Shown here: in pieces, positions 34,801-43,963 of the stretch | Layout of the letters: every line of letters starts with the position of its first letter | Position numbering within the stretch: the first letter of the stretch is position 1 | NCBI RefSeq assembly: GCF_000403435.2 | Contig: NZ_KE159711.1 | Location: 306,205 to 370,204 of the forward strand | Length of the DNA: 64,000 nucleotides | Origin: Oscillibacter sp. 1-3 | GTDB taxonomy: Bacteria > Bacillota > Clostridia > Oscillospirales > Oscillospiraceae | Reading direction: 5' to 3' | The notes under the pieces: model-generated | Told to the model about the DNA's origin: nothing | The model's input: the letters and a program-made list of their open reading frames with translations, nothing else | Database searches by the model: none | Program-made: the position numbers and the translations under genes

Positions 34801-37800
34801 TCCGCTTTGACAACGCCCCGGACGGGATTTTGCTTGTCAGAAAGGTATGCTCCGTCAACCCCAGCATTACACTCCAGGATGCCGAGTTCAAAATCATGTA
34901 CGCGGACGGTAGTCTGATCGGGGACAGCAACGGCATTTACCGCACCGATGAAAACGGCGAAATCCGCATCCCCGGCCTGAAACCCGGCAAGAGCGTGGTA
35001 GTTACGGAAACCCGCGCCCCTGCCGGTTTTATCATCGACACCCAGAGCCAGACCGTACAGATCAAGGAGGGCCGTACTGTCACCCTTGCTTTTAAGAATC
35101 AGCCGAAAGGCTCCATGATTATCCAGAAGCGGGACAGTCAGACCGGCCAGCCCCTCCCCGGCGCGGAGTTCCGGGTGGCTACCGCCGCAGGCTGTGAGGT
35201 TGGTCTGGACGGTGTGATCGGCACGTCCACATTGACGCAGAACGGCCTCTTTGTGACCGACAGCAACGGCGAAATCCGCGTTACCAACCTCGCACCGGGG
35301 GCCTATGTGGTGACGGAAACCAAGGCCCCGGCAGGGTATGTCATGGACAGCCCCAGCACCAACGTGGTCATTGGGGCCAACGGCGATACGCAGACTATCA
35401 TTATCACCAACACCCCCAAGGGCGGGCTGATCGTGGAGAAGTACGACAGCGTAACGAAACTGCCCCTCTCCGGCGCTCAATTCAGAATCACCAACGCCAA
35501 CGGGGAGCTGACCCCGGACAATGAGGGCCTGACCAGCAGCAACGGCCTGTACACCACCGACCGCAGCGGCCAGATCGTCCTGTCCAAGCTGCTCCCCGGA
35601 ACCTATGTAGTGTCCGAGGTAAAGGCCCCGGACAATTATCAGGCGGACCCCACCCCGCAGACTGTGGTGGTCAATGCCGGGGATACGCAGACCCTCCGCT
35701 TTTACGATGACCCCCTCTGCACGTTGACCATCCTCAAACGGGACGCTGTGACCAAGAAGCCGCTGAAAGGGGCGGAGTTCCTGGTCCGGGACAGCGAGGG
35801 CCGGGCCATCGGCCCCAACAATGGCCGGTATATCACCGGGACGGACGGAACAGCGACAGTCTCCGGGCTGGCCCCCAACGCCACCATTGTAGTGTCCGAG
35901 AGCAAGGCCCCCACCGGCTATATCAAGGATGAAACCCCGAAAAATATCGTTGTCCGCACCGGCGTTGCCAACAGCCTGATTTTTGACAACGAACCCGCCA
36001 CCACCCTGATTATCCGCAAGTTCATTGAAGGCACTGAAAATGAACCGCTTTCCGGCGTGTGCTTCAAGGTGGTGGACGGCTCCGGGGCCGCTGTTGGCCC
36101 GGACGACGGAACCTACTACACCGATAAGGCTGGTGAGATCGTTCTGGGCGGCATTGAGCCGGGAACTACCGTGATTGCCCGTGAAATCAAGACTGTGGAG
36201 GGATATGTCCTCGATGGCACTCCCCAGGACATTCTCATTAAGGCCGGACAGGTGCAGCAGCTCACCTTCTGGAACAAGCGGGCTGGTACGCTGGTCATCC
36301 AGAAAAAGGACAGTGTTTCCGGCAATCTGATCGCCGGGGCGCAGTTCCAGCTCACTTATACGGGCGGCGGCTTTGTTGATAACGCCAACGGCCACCTCTC
36401 CAGCAACGGCCTGTACACCACGGACGACAAGGGAGAAATCCGCGTTTCCGGCGTGACCGGGACTATTGTTGCCAAGGAGGTCAAGGCGGCTCCCGGCTAT
36501 GTGATCGACCAGTCCACCCAGACCCAGACCGTCACCGTCAACCCGGAGGACACACAGACCCTTGTTTTTTTGAATGAGCCTCTTTGCAGCCTGACCCTGA
36601 CCAAGCTGGACTCCGTGACCGGAAAGCCCGTGCCCAATACGGAGTTTACCGTGAAGGACGGCAACGGGAACATCATTGGCCGCTATGTCACGGGGAAGGA
36701 CGGCACCGTTGTTGTGACGGGCCTCGTTCCCGGCAGCACCGTTGTTGTCACGGAGAGCAGAGTCCCCGATGGATACGTGCTGGATACCACGCCCAAGACC
36801 ATCATTGTCAAAAACGGTTCTGGAAACAGTATTGTCAATGGCGGAAGCGGAAACGGCTCTGGCAGCAGCGGCGGTAGCTCTGGCGGCAATGACCTTACTT
36901 TCGAGAACGACCCGAAAATGACGTTGACTATCCATAAATATATCGAGGGCACCGCCAATGAGCCTTTGGCTGGCGTGGCCTTTAAGGTAGTGGATGGCTC
37001 CGGCAAGCCTCTGAACCCCGATGGAGGCATCTACTACACCAACAATGCCGGTGAAATCGTGCTGGAAGGGCTGGAACCCGGCACTACTATCACCGCACAG
37101 GAAGTCAAGACGGTGGACGGCTACGTTCTGGACGGACGGCCCCAGAGCATCAGGATTGAAGCTGGTAAGGCGCAGAACCTGACCTTCTGGAACAAGCCCG
37201 CTGGTTCTCTCATTATTCGGAAACTGGATAAGCAGACCGGGAAACCGCTGGCAGGTGTGGAATTTGAGCTGACCTATGCTGGCGGCGGCTATGTGGACAC
37301 CGATAACGGGCACCTATCCAGCAAGGGGCTTTACACCACCGATGACCACGGCGAAATCCATATTTCTGGCATCGTAGGTACAGTCATAGTCAAGGAAACC
37401 CGGCCTTTGTCTGGATATACGATTGAACCGGGCCGGGAGAGCCAGACCGTTACGGTCAATCCGCAGGAGACACAGACGCTCACCTTTTACAACATTCCTG
37501 CCAATACCCTGACAATTCAGAAGTATATTGATGGCAGCAGGAATGAACCTCTCGCTGGCGTGGAGTTTCTGGTAACGGACAGCACTGGCGCTGTGGTGGG
37601 GCCGAACAATGGCTATTATACCACGGATAATGACGGGCGCATTGTGATCTCCGGCCTTACACCCGGCACAACCATCACCGCTAAAGAAACCAAGACGGTG
37701 GATGGATTTATCCTGGACGGCCAGCCCCAGAGTATCGCCATTAAGGAAGGCGAAGCGCAGTCTTTGACCTTTTGGAACAAGAGAGCTGGTGGGCTGGTAA

Positions 37801-39734
37801 TCCGCAAGCTGGATTCCGTCACCAAGCAGCCGCTGTCCGGTGTGGAATTTGAGCTGACCTATGCTGGCGGCGGCTATGTGGACACCGCCAACGGCCACTT
37901 GTCCAGCAATGGCCTGTATACCACCAATGCCAACGGAGAAATCCGAATTTCCGGCGTAGTGGGTACTATCGTGGTCAAGGAAACCAGGACGATTCCCGGC
38001 TACACCATTGACGAGGCCACCCGGACGCAGACGGTGGAAGTGCGCCCGGAGGACACGCAGACCCTCACCTTCTACAACGCTCCCCAGCAAACCCTCACCA
38101 TCCAGAAGTATGTGGACGGCACCACCGATCCCATCCAGGGTGTGACCTTCCTCGTCACCGACAGCTCTGGTGCGGTTATGGGGCCGAACAACGGCGAGTA
38201 TATCACCGATAGGAACGGGCGCATTGTTCTCACCGATCTGACCCCCGGCACAACCATCACCGCCAAGGAAACCAAGACCGCCAGCGGCTATGTGCTGGAT
38301 ACCACACCGCAGTCCATCCTCATCAAGCAGGGGAACGCGCAGAGTCTCACCTTCTTCAACAAGGCCGAGGGCGGACTGGAGCTTATCAAGGTTTCCGAGA
38401 GCGACAAATCCAAGCGCATCCCCGGCGTGTCCTTTGAGATCAGGAAGATGGACGGTGCGCTGGTGGATACCATTACCACCGATAAGCAGGGCCGCGCCCA
38501 TCTGGACCTGGATGCCGGAGACTACTACGCTGTGGAGATCGAGGCGGCGAAGGGTTTTGAGTTGGACGCTACCCCCACCTACTTCACCATCCAGGACGGC
38601 AAAGCCACAACCGTCACCATTACCAACAAGGCTTTCAGCGGCATTTTGATTCATAAGACCGACAGCGTGACCGGGAAGGGCATCCAAGGGGTAACATTCC
38701 TGCTGTACGACAGCGCTAACACCCCCATGGGCCAGTACACTTCCGACAACAGCGGGTACGTCTACATTGAAAACTTGACCACCTCCGGCCGTTACTACCT
38801 GCGGGAGCTGGAAAACGAGGGCTATATCCCCGATACGCAGATGAAAACCGTGTATGTCACTGCCGGAGAGACCACGCTGGTGGAGTGGAAGAATACGCCC
38901 ATTACGGCGCAGATTCAGATCGTAAAAAAATCCGCTGATTACAACCCCACCAACGGTCTGCCGGAGGGGACGCTGCTGGAGGGGGCCGTGTTCGAGATTT
39001 ACGATAAGGCCAGCAATCTGGTGGATACCATCAAAACCGACAGCCGTGGTCTGGCGGCGTCCAAGCCCCTGCCCCTGGGCCGCTACACCATTCGGGAGGT
39101 CAAGGCTCCCGCAAATTATGGTGTGAACGATACGGTTCTCACTGCTTATTTGGAGCATGAGGGCCAGATCGTGCGCTTTGAAGTGACCAACAAGGCATTG
39201 ACCACCGGCGTATCCATCACTAAGACCGGTCCCAAGGAGGTCATGGGCGGACAGCCGGTGCGCTATGTGTTCTCTGGCATCGCTAACAGCTCCAATGTCC
39301 GTCTGGACAGCTTCTATTGGAGGGACACCCTGCCTGCGGAGGTGCGGCTGGATACCGTTGTTACCGGAACCTATAACCGCCCTGGCAATTACAAGATCGT
39401 TTACCGGGTCAACGGCGGCGAATATCAGACATTGGCGGATAACCTGTCCACCAGCCGGAATTACACCCTGGCTGCGTCTCCTGTTGCCCTGGGGCTGGCC
39501 TCCAATGAGCGAGTGACCGAGATCATGTTTGTGTTTGGTCAGGCCCCCGCTGGCTTCGCCCAGGTGGAAAAGCCCTACATCTATTGCACCGCCCGTTCCG
39601 GCCTGCCTGCCGGAGCCTTTGTAAATAAGGCTGATGTAGGCGGCGTTTACAATGGCGAGTGGATTCAGGCGGTGTCCCGCTGGGTGACGAACATCTACGG
39701 GAAATCCACCACACTGCCCCGGACGGGCTATTAA
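31830..39734 (+). CDS. Giant thioester/Cna-B repeat surface protein ending in LPRTGY
   Basis: 2634 residues. A signal peptide (to about residue 31). A thioester-type adhesin domain (about 40-230) with CAEKGKGMGW near 76 and WVQAIVWR near 140, the Cys and Gln of a possible internal thioester. Then about 23 SpaA/Cna-B-like repeats (about 244-2450), each with a VxKxD-type Lys strand and an Ala-Pro-xGY or Thr-VxGY strand, likely isopeptide-stabilised. A Gly/Ser linker (near 1670) sits in repeat 15. A C-terminal DUF-like domain follows, and the protein ends TTLPRTGY, without the hydrophobic helix and positive tail of normal sorting signals. It probably extends far from the cell and aids mating-pair contact; this last is inference. 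Confidence 0.9.
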   Translation: MKKIRFSLTRITAMLLVLVCILGLLPATALAASPSSIKMDDCTHNGVKYESPALGTCHLHQMHFGLNGKSTMGFCAEKGKGMGWSLEGHTWGNPQSISDPTVKTMMAFFYAHSTGVFTDQAHALNVDDVWDSDYTWTMNAWVQAIVWRYKAGLLADPVTACAEELLYVYNNLEHTSYTSIDDTMDGRSFRDRAQYILDLGAQGVWGDCAVYEYAYTGPGSNYHPASDVQAIMIGELNITREKYDLTVKKVDSTNPNKGLPGARFKVTSENGTYSKEIVTGSGGTYTLSALEAGTYAVTELEAPEGYEIDNAGPQYVVLPSNGNNTVTVTFADSPEITGEGSIRKVDADDPTKGLAGAVIKIEGVDNDFTGTFITGEGGYLTDVPWKDMPIGSYTAEEVTPPEGYTKSPDVNKTKQSFRWDGKSDIALVFENDAKVKVKLIKLDDSDNPLPGAVFNIIKDGQIVGTEATKADGSITVTDVTEGMYAFVEVSAPAPYATLTEPVIAHVDQATINGGGTVTVTASDKRLPNLTILKRDAQTGDVIPNTHFEIKGIHYGYHNDVTTGADGRAVLSNIPVDSYEVVEKSVPAPYVVGDEPTQTIWLEAGDNKELIFDNFKQPLLKITKIEKGTGNPIPGTVFLLEAIDGDYRHEVTTEASGSVELRVAPGSYRVTEKSVPEPYCISDEPTQTISLNGGDEKEVIFENLKKPELTISKVDADSGKPVPGTVFTVKAINGDYQDDWTTGEDGKATLRVAPGTYEVTEKSVPAPYYLPDKDKDRVQTISLHPGDEKTLVFRNHKAPELTIFKEDSVAGAPIEGAKFHVTYTSNGEAAEAPGSIDYGYIFTDARGEIKVHEQGKKMYPGEYTVTEVAPAPGFQMKEPTTQKVIIHGGESKTLTFQNEPLNGIIVEKYDSVTHEALPGCTFQLRYLGGTSGTGGTVIGQKVTGKNGTAIWTGLQSGTYVVEEVDPADGYSIINASETVFLADSGEQSVITVRFDNAPDGILLVRKVCSVNPSITLQDAEFKIMYADGSLIGDSNGIYRTDENGEIRIPGLKPGKSVVVTETRAPAGFIIDTQSQTVQIKEGRTVTLAFKNQPKGSMIIQKRDSQTGQPLPGAEFRVATAAGCEVGLDGVIGTSTLTQNGLFVTDSNGEIRVTNLAPGAYVVTETKAPAGYVMDSPSTNVVIGANGDTQTIIITNTPKGGLIVEKYDSVTKLPLSGAQFRITNANGELTPDNEGLTSSNGLYTTDRSGQIVLSKLLPGTYVVSEVKAPDNYQADPTPQTVVVNAGDTQTLRFYDDPLCTLTILKRDAVTKKPLKGAEFLVRDSEGRAIGPNNGRYITGTDGTATVSGLAPNATIVVSESKAPTGYIKDETPKNIVVRTGVANSLIFDNEPATTLIIRKFIEGTENEPLSGVCFKVVDGSGAAVGPDDGTYYTDKAGEIVLGGIEPGTTVIAREIKTVEGYVLDGTPQDILIKAGQVQQLTFWNKRAGTLVIQKKDSVSGNLIAGAQFQLTYTGGGFVDNANGHLSSNGLYTTDDKGEIRVSGVTGTIVAKEVKAAPGYVIDQSTQTQTVTVNPEDTQTLVFLNEPLCSLTLTKLDSVTGKPVPNTEFTVKDGNGNIIGRYVTGKDGTVVVTGLVPGSTVVVTESRVPDGYVLDTTPKTIIVKNGSGNSIVNGGSGNGSGSSGGSSGGNDLTFENDPKMTLTIHKYIEGTANEPLAGVAFKVVDGSGKPLNPDGGIYYTNNAGEIVLEGLEPGTTITAQEVKTVDGYVLDGRPQSIRIEAGKAQNLTFWNKPAGSLIIRKLDKQTGKPLAGVEFELTYAGGGYVDTDNGHLSSKGLYTTDDHGEIHISGIVGTVIVKETRPLSGYTIEPGRESQTVTVNPQETQTLTFYNIPANTLTIQKYIDGSRNEPLAGVEFLVTDSTGAVVGPNNGYYTTDNDGRIVISGLTPGTTITAKETKTVDGFILDGQPQSIAIKEGEAQSLTFWNKRAGGLVIRKLDSVTKQPLSGVEFELTYAGGGYVDTANGHLSSNGLYTTNANGEIRISGVVGTIVVKETRTIPGYTIDEATRTQTVEVRPEDTQTLTFYNAPQQTLTIQKYVDGTTDPIQGVTFLVTDSSGAVMGPNNGEYITDRNGRIVLTDLTPGTTITAKETKTASGYVLDTTPQSILIKQGNAQSLTFFNKAEGGLELIKVSESDKSKRIPGVSFEIRKMDGALVDTITTDKQGRAHLDLDAGDYYAVEIEAAKGFELDATPTYFTIQDGKATTVTITNKAFSGILIHKTDSVTGKGIQGVTFLLYDSANTPMGQYTSDNSGYVYIENLTTSGRYYLRELENEGYIPDTQMKTVYVTAGETTLVEWKNTPITAQIQIVKKSADYNPTNGLPEGTLLEGAVFEIYDKASNLVDTIKTDSRGLAASKPLPLGRYTIREVKAPANYGVNDTVLTAYLEHEGQIVRFEVTNKALTTGVSITKTGPKEVMGGQPVRYVFSGIANSSNVRLDSFYWRDTLPAEVRLDTVVTGTYNRPGNYKIVYRVNGGEYQTLADNLSTSRNYTLAASPVALGLASNERVTEIMFVFGQAPAGFAQVEKPYIYCTARSGLPAGAFVNKADVGGVYNGEWIQAVSRWVTNIYGKSTTLPRTGY

Positions 39735-39761
39735 CTCCAATTAACCACACATCATTCGTTT

Positions 39762-39798
39762 GCCCCGGAAGGACTTGTTCCTTCCGGGGCTTCTTTTT
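39762..39798 (+). terminator. Strong terminator after the surface-protein gene
   Basis: A perfect 12-bp stem (GCCCCGGAAGGA / TCCTTCCGGGGC), a 5-nt loop, then TTCTTTTT. Confidence 0.93.
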
Positions 39799-39816
39799 GC
39801 GTCTAAGGAGGTTTAA

Positions 39817-40611
39817 TTGACGAAAACAAACGAAAACGGCAACTTTTATCACGCTGTCAGCCTGAGCGGTGGAAAAGATAGTTCGTGCGTTTTGCTCCTG
39901 ATGATTGAGAAGGGAATGCCCATTGACTGCGTACTCTATGCGGATACCGGCATGGAATTTCCTGAAATGGAGGAACATATTGCCAAACTGGACAGTTTGC
40001 TTTTTCGGGAGCGTGGCATCCATATCACCACTTTGCGCCATCCCCACAGCTTCGAGTGGATGATGTTTGAGATTCCCCAGCAGCAAAAACGGGCTATTGA
40101 GCGCCGTATCGCGAAAGGTCAGCCTTTGACGGGCTATGGCTGGCCCGGTATGAGGGTACGCTGGTGTACTGGACAGCGCAAAACACACCTGATTCGGAAA
40201 GAGGCCAACCGGCTGAAGCAGGAAAAGGGGAAGAACGCCCTGCACTATATTGGAATCGCCGCTGACGAGGCCCACCGATGTAAAGATGATCCGCAGAACC
40301 GCTATCCCCTGGTAGAGTGGAAGATCACCGAAGCCCAGGCGTTGCAGATTTGTTATAGCCGGGGCTTTGATTTTGGCGGGCTGTACGAAATCTACCGCCG
40401 TGCTTCCTGCTGGTGCTGTCCCTTGCAACGGATTGACGAGCTGCGGAAACTGCGGACCCATCACCCGGAGCTGTGGGCGCGGCTGCGGGAGATGGACAAC
40501 CGGGCACGGGCTATGTTCGGCCCCGGCCCTCTGGGACAGTTCAAGAAAGATTGGAGCGTGGAACGGCTGGAGGAACGCTTTGCCCGTGAGGAAAAGGCAG
40601 GGCGCAAGTGA
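39817..40611 (+). CDS. PP-loop/PAPS-reductase-like enzyme
   Basis: 264 residues with the PP-loop SGGKDSS for ATP (HAVSLSGGKDSSCVLLLM) and the PAPS-reductase-type pattern VLYADTGMEFPE. Cys residues at RWCTGQRK and CWCCPLQR could bind metal. The family includes phosphosulfate reductases and ATP-pyrophosphatases that modify nucleotides; the exact reaction cannot be read. Start is TTG with AAGGAGG 5 nt before it. Its place between surface and transfer genes is usual in these ICEs but unexplained. Confidence 0.8.
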   Translation: MTKTNENGNFYHAVSLSGGKDSSCVLLLMIEKGMPIDCVLYADTGMEFPEMEEHIAKLDSLLFRERGIHITTLRHPHSFEWMMFEIPQQQKRAIERRIAKGQPLTGYGWPGMRVRWCTGQRKTHLIRKEANRLKQEKGKNALHYIGIAADEAHRCKDDPQNRYPLVEWKITEAQALQICYSRGFDFGGLYEIYRRASCWCCPLQRIDELRKLRTHHPELWARLREMDNRARAMFGPGPLGQFKKDWSVERLEERFAREEKAGRK

Positions 40612-40697
40612 CACATCACCTTCTCCGCCATCGGGTAGTCCCACCTTGATTTTTCCCGCTCATATAACACAAAATTACGAAAAGGAGGCAGGCCCTT

Positions 40698-41675
40698 ATG
40701 AACTATGAAATAAAGCGTCCGCTGATGAAAGTGATCGACAAATGCCTGCTGGACCACGCTGCCGCTGTCGGCACAAAAGAGGGCGGGCCGGACATTGAAG
40801 ATGTGTACCGGCTGCAAAACTTGTCTAAAATTCACTACTATTTGAAGGAGGAACATGACTTTCTGGCCGATGAAGTAACAGCCCTGCTGCAATTTACTGA
40901 CCCGCTGACCGTGGCGCTGGAGTGCTGGAAAGAACAGGACCACCCATGGGAGTTTCCCATCTGCGACATACTCTATGCGATCAAGGCGTATGAGCGATTC
41001 CCACTGGTGAACCCGGCTGGCTATGTCCAGCAGAAGGTGGATCAAATCCAATCCCTGAAAGACCGGCTGGACCGGAATATGTCTGACTTTCGGGCGGAGC
41101 TGCTGGGCATGGACAAGATGGAGATCATTGCCATGAGTGCAGAAATCTCCGCCATGCAGGGAGCGCACAATTTTATGAAGAAATACTTCAAATTTGAGCC
41201 GGGTAATGCTGAAATTTTACTCCGAATGGAAAACCCCCTGAAATTTGTCGCGACCCAATGGCGGTCTGATGTGGCTGAACTGTTTGATATGAACGCTCAG
41301 GTGGGAGAGGCGATTGTGGAGGCGGGCAAGGAGGCCGCAGTCCTGCGGTATTTTGCTGCGCCGGAACAGAGACAGGCTATTTCCGCCGAAGTGCAGGCCA
41401 CATTGCAAATGCTGGTGGACACCGACCTGAAGCTGTACGGCGAGGTAACGGGAGATACCTTGGAGGCGATCCAGACACAGGGCTTTCTTTTGCGGGACGG
41501 CGCTTTGATAAAAGCGGACCCGGTACAGATTGGAGAGGTCCAGAGTGGACGGGAGCCTGCCGCAATATCTGATTCGGTAAAGCCCTCTCTGCGCGGCCAG
41601 CTCCACGAAAAAATGCGGGAAGCGGGTCAGCGCCCGCCCCCGTCAGAACATCCCAAGGGCGGCGAGGCTCGCTGA
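40698..41675 (+). CDS. Unrecognised ICE protein, 325 aa
   Basis: MNYEIKRPLMKVIDKCLLDHAAAVGTKEGG..., with an N-terminal DUF3848-like feel but not certain. Mostly helical, soluble, with charged C-terminus (SDSVKPSLRGQLHEKMREAG) like the tails of many mobilisation proteins. AAGGAGG precedes the start. It is upstream of pcfB and virD4, so it may be a transfer accessory. Confidence 0.6.
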   Translation: MNYEIKRPLMKVIDKCLLDHAAAVGTKEGGPDIEDVYRLQNLSKIHYYLKEEHDFLADEVTALLQFTDPLTVALECWKEQDHPWEFPICDILYAIKAYERFPLVNPAGYVQQKVDQIQSLKDRLDRNMSDFRAELLGMDKMEIIAMSAEISAMQGAHNFMKKYFKFEPGNAEILLRMENPLKFVATQWRSDVAELFDMNAQVGEAIVEAGKEAAVLRYFAAPEQRQAISAEVQATLQMLVDTDLKLYGEVTGDTLEAIQTQGFLLRDGALIKADPVQIGEVQSGREPAAISDSVKPSLRGQLHEKMREAGQRPPPSEHPKGGEAR

Positions 41676-41714
41676 CCCCGCCCGCCGCCGCTTGCAGGAA
41701 GGAGGCAGATCACT

Positions 41715-42194
41715 ATGCAGGACGAAGTGCGGGATAAATCCGTTGCCCTGGCAATCAAGGTGGGCAAGACCGGCGGCAGACTGACCGCCGATCTGCTCAA
41801 ATGGGCGATACGGAAGTATCTGGCGCAGTCCCAAAACCCGAAAATCCACCATGGCAAACAGAGCGTGAAGCAGCTTGTGGGCCAGGGGACGGGCGTGAAA
41901 AGCATTGATATTACCGCTAAAAATATCAAGTCATTTGAAAGTGTGGCGAAAAAATATGGCGTGGATTTTGCTCTAAAAAAGAACCCGGAGAAGGGTGAAT
42001 ACTACGTCTTTTTCAAGGCACGGGATGATGACGCCATGAAAGCCGCCTTTGCCGAGTACACCGCCAAGACCATACGCCGCAAGGCCCCGGAGAAGCCCTC
42101 TGTCCGGCGGCAGCTCGCCCACTTCAAGGAGGTTGCAAGAAGCATGGCCCAGGATACCGTCAAGGACCGGGACAGAGGGGAGCGTGGACTGTGA
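41715..42194 (+). CDS. PcfB/DUF3801-family transfer protein
   Basis: 159 residues matching PcfB/DUF3801: AGTGVKSIDI-type core (LVGQGTGVKSIDITAKNIKSFESVAKKYGVDFALKKNPEKGEYYVFFKARDDDAM) with a helical N-terminus. Such proteins accompany the relaxosome and coupling protein in Enterococcus and Clostridia conjugative systems. Stop overlaps the GTG start of virD4. Confidence 0.87.
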   Translation: MQDEVRDKSVALAIKVGKTGGRLTADLLKWAIRKYLAQSQNPKIHHGKQSVKQLVGQGTGVKSIDITAKNIKSFESVAKKYGVDFALKKNPEKGEYYVFFKARDDDAMKAAFAEYTAKTIRRKAPEKPSVRRQLAHFKEVARSMAQDTVKDRDRGERGL

Positions 42195-43963
42195 AATTTG
42201 ACTTAAAAAAATTCCTGATTCTCAACTTCCCCTATGCACTCATCTTCTGGTTCTTCAACCGTGTGGGCGAGGGCTACCGGCTGGCCGCTGGCGCAGATAT
42301 GGTGGCAAAGGGCATGGGGGCGATCTCCGGCCTGGGGGAAATCATATCCAGCAACCCCCTCCCCAGCTTCCACCCCCAGGACCTTCTTGTGGGGCTGATC
42401 GGCGCGGCCTGCATCCGGGCGGCAGTCTACATCAAGGCCAAAAATGCCAAAAAATACCGCCACGGGGTCGAGTACGGGACAGCACGTTGGGGAACAGCGG
42501 ACGATATACGCCCGTTCATAAATCCAAAATTTGACCAGAACATACTCCTGACGCAGACAGAGCGCGTCATGGTGGGCCGCAACAAGATTCCTAAATACAA
42601 TATCAACAAAAATGTTCTGGTTATTGGTGGTTCTGGCTCTGGAAAGACACGATTTCACATTAAACCAAACCTCATGCAGATGAACGCCACCTATATTGTC
42701 ACGGACCCGAAAGGTACAGTTTTGGAAGAATGTGGAAAAATGTTGCAGCGAGGCGGGTATGAAATCAGAGTGTTAAACACCATCAATTTCAAGCAATCCA
42801 TGAGATATAACCCGTTCAAGTACATCTACTGCGAGAACGACATTCTGAAGCTGGTCAACTGCATCATGGAAAACACCAAGGGCGAGGACAGCAAAGGCGG
42901 TGAAGACTTCTGGGCGAAGGCCGAAGCCCTGTACTATCAGGCGTTGATAGCCTACATCTGGTACGAAGCCCCGGAGGAAGAAAAAAACATGACCACACTG
43001 CTGGAAATGTTAAACGCCTCAGAAGTGCGGGAAGATGATGAAAACTTCAAAAATGCCGTGGATTTGATGTTTGAACAGTTGCAACAGCGTGACCCCGAAC
43101 ACTTTGCCGTCCGGCAGTATGTCAAATACAAAATGGCAGCGGGCAAAACAGCTAAGTCAATCCTGATTTCCTGCGGCGCTCGGATGGCTCCCTTTGACAT
43201 TAAAGAGGTCCGTCAGCTCATGGAGGGCGACGACCTGGAGCTGGACAAGATTGGGGACCGGAAAACGGCGCTGTTCTGCATCGTCTCCGATACGGATATG
43301 ACCTTCAATTTCATCTCAGCCATGGTCTACACGCAGATGTTCAACGTCCTGTGCGACAAGGCTTTAGAGAACGGCGGCGCATTGAAAACCCACGTCACCT
43401 GCCTTCTGGACGAGTTCGCCAACCAGAAGATTCCCAACTTCCAGCACCTCATCAGCGTGATCCGCTCCCGCGAAATTTCCGCCCACATCGTAGTGCAGAC
43501 GCAGAGCCAGCTCAAGGCGGTCTACAAGGACCATGCGGAGACAATTATCGGCAACTGTTCCTGCGTTTTGTTCCTCGGAGGCAAGGAAAGAAGCACCTTA
43601 AAGGAGATTTCTGAAACTTTAGGGAAAGCCACAATAGACAGCTATAACACGTCCGATACCAGAGGAAGCCAGCGGAGTATGGGCGTCAACTACCAGAAAT
43701 TAGGCAGGGCGCTCATGGACGTGGACGAACTCGCGGTGATGGACGGCGGCAAGTGCATCTTGCAGGTGCAGGGCGTAAGGCCGTTCTTCTCCGACAAGTT
43801 TGACATTACCAAGCACCCGCAGTACAAGTATCTGCTGGATTCCAGCAAGAAGAATTACTTTGATATTGCGAAGTTCCTGGCCCGCAGGCTGACAGTGAAG
43901 CCGGATGATGTTTTCGAGTGCTACGAAATGGAAGCTCCGTCCTCCGGGGATTCCCCCTCCTGA
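42191..43963 (+). CDS. virD4: VirD4/TraG-type coupling protein
   Basis: 590 residues. Two N-terminal membrane segments (FLILNFPYALIFWFFNRV; LLVGLIGAACIRAAVYI), Walker A VIGGSGSGKTRFH, Walker B VTCLLDEFANQ, and the arginine-type region SVIRSREISAHIVVQTQSQL. It is a hexameric ATPase at the base of the conjugation channel. GTG start overlapping pcfB. It is complete, unlike the coupling protein at the window start. Confidence 0.93.
   Translation: MKFDLKKFLILNFPYALIFWFFNRVGEGYRLAAGADMVAKGMGAISGLGEIISSNPLPSFHPQDLLVGLIGAACIRAAVYIKAKNAKKYRHGVEYGTARWGTADDIRPFINPKFDQNILLTQTERVMVGRNKIPKYNINKNVLVIGGSGSGKTRFHIKPNLMQMNATYIVTDPKGTVLEECGKMLQRGGYEIRVLNTINFKQSMRYNPFKYIYCENDILKLVNCIMENTKGEDSKGGEDFWAKAEALYYQALIAYIWYEAPEEEKNMTTLLEMLNASEVREDDENFKNAVDLMFEQLQQRDPEHFAVRQYVKYKMAAGKTAKSILISCGARMAPFDIKEVRQLMEGDDLELDKIGDRKTALFCIVSDTDMTFNFISAMVYTQMFNVLCDKALENGGALKTHVTCLLDEFANQKIPNFQHLISVIRSREISAHIVVQTQSQLKAVYKDHAETIIGNCSCVLFLGGKERSTLKEISETLGKATIDSYNTSDTRGSQRSMGVNYQKLGRALMDVDELAVMDGGKCILQVQGVRPFFSDKFDITKHPQYKYLLDSSKKNYFDIAKFLARRLTVKPDDVFECYEMEAPSSGDSPS

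Noticed and set aside
31770..39740. Two very long open frames on the minus strand opposite the giant surface-protein gene (about 1847 and 808 codons)
   Set aside because: They mirror the repetitive, GC-biased sense gene, lack a ribosome site and signal of any family, and show repeat periodicity copied from the sense strand. They are shadows.
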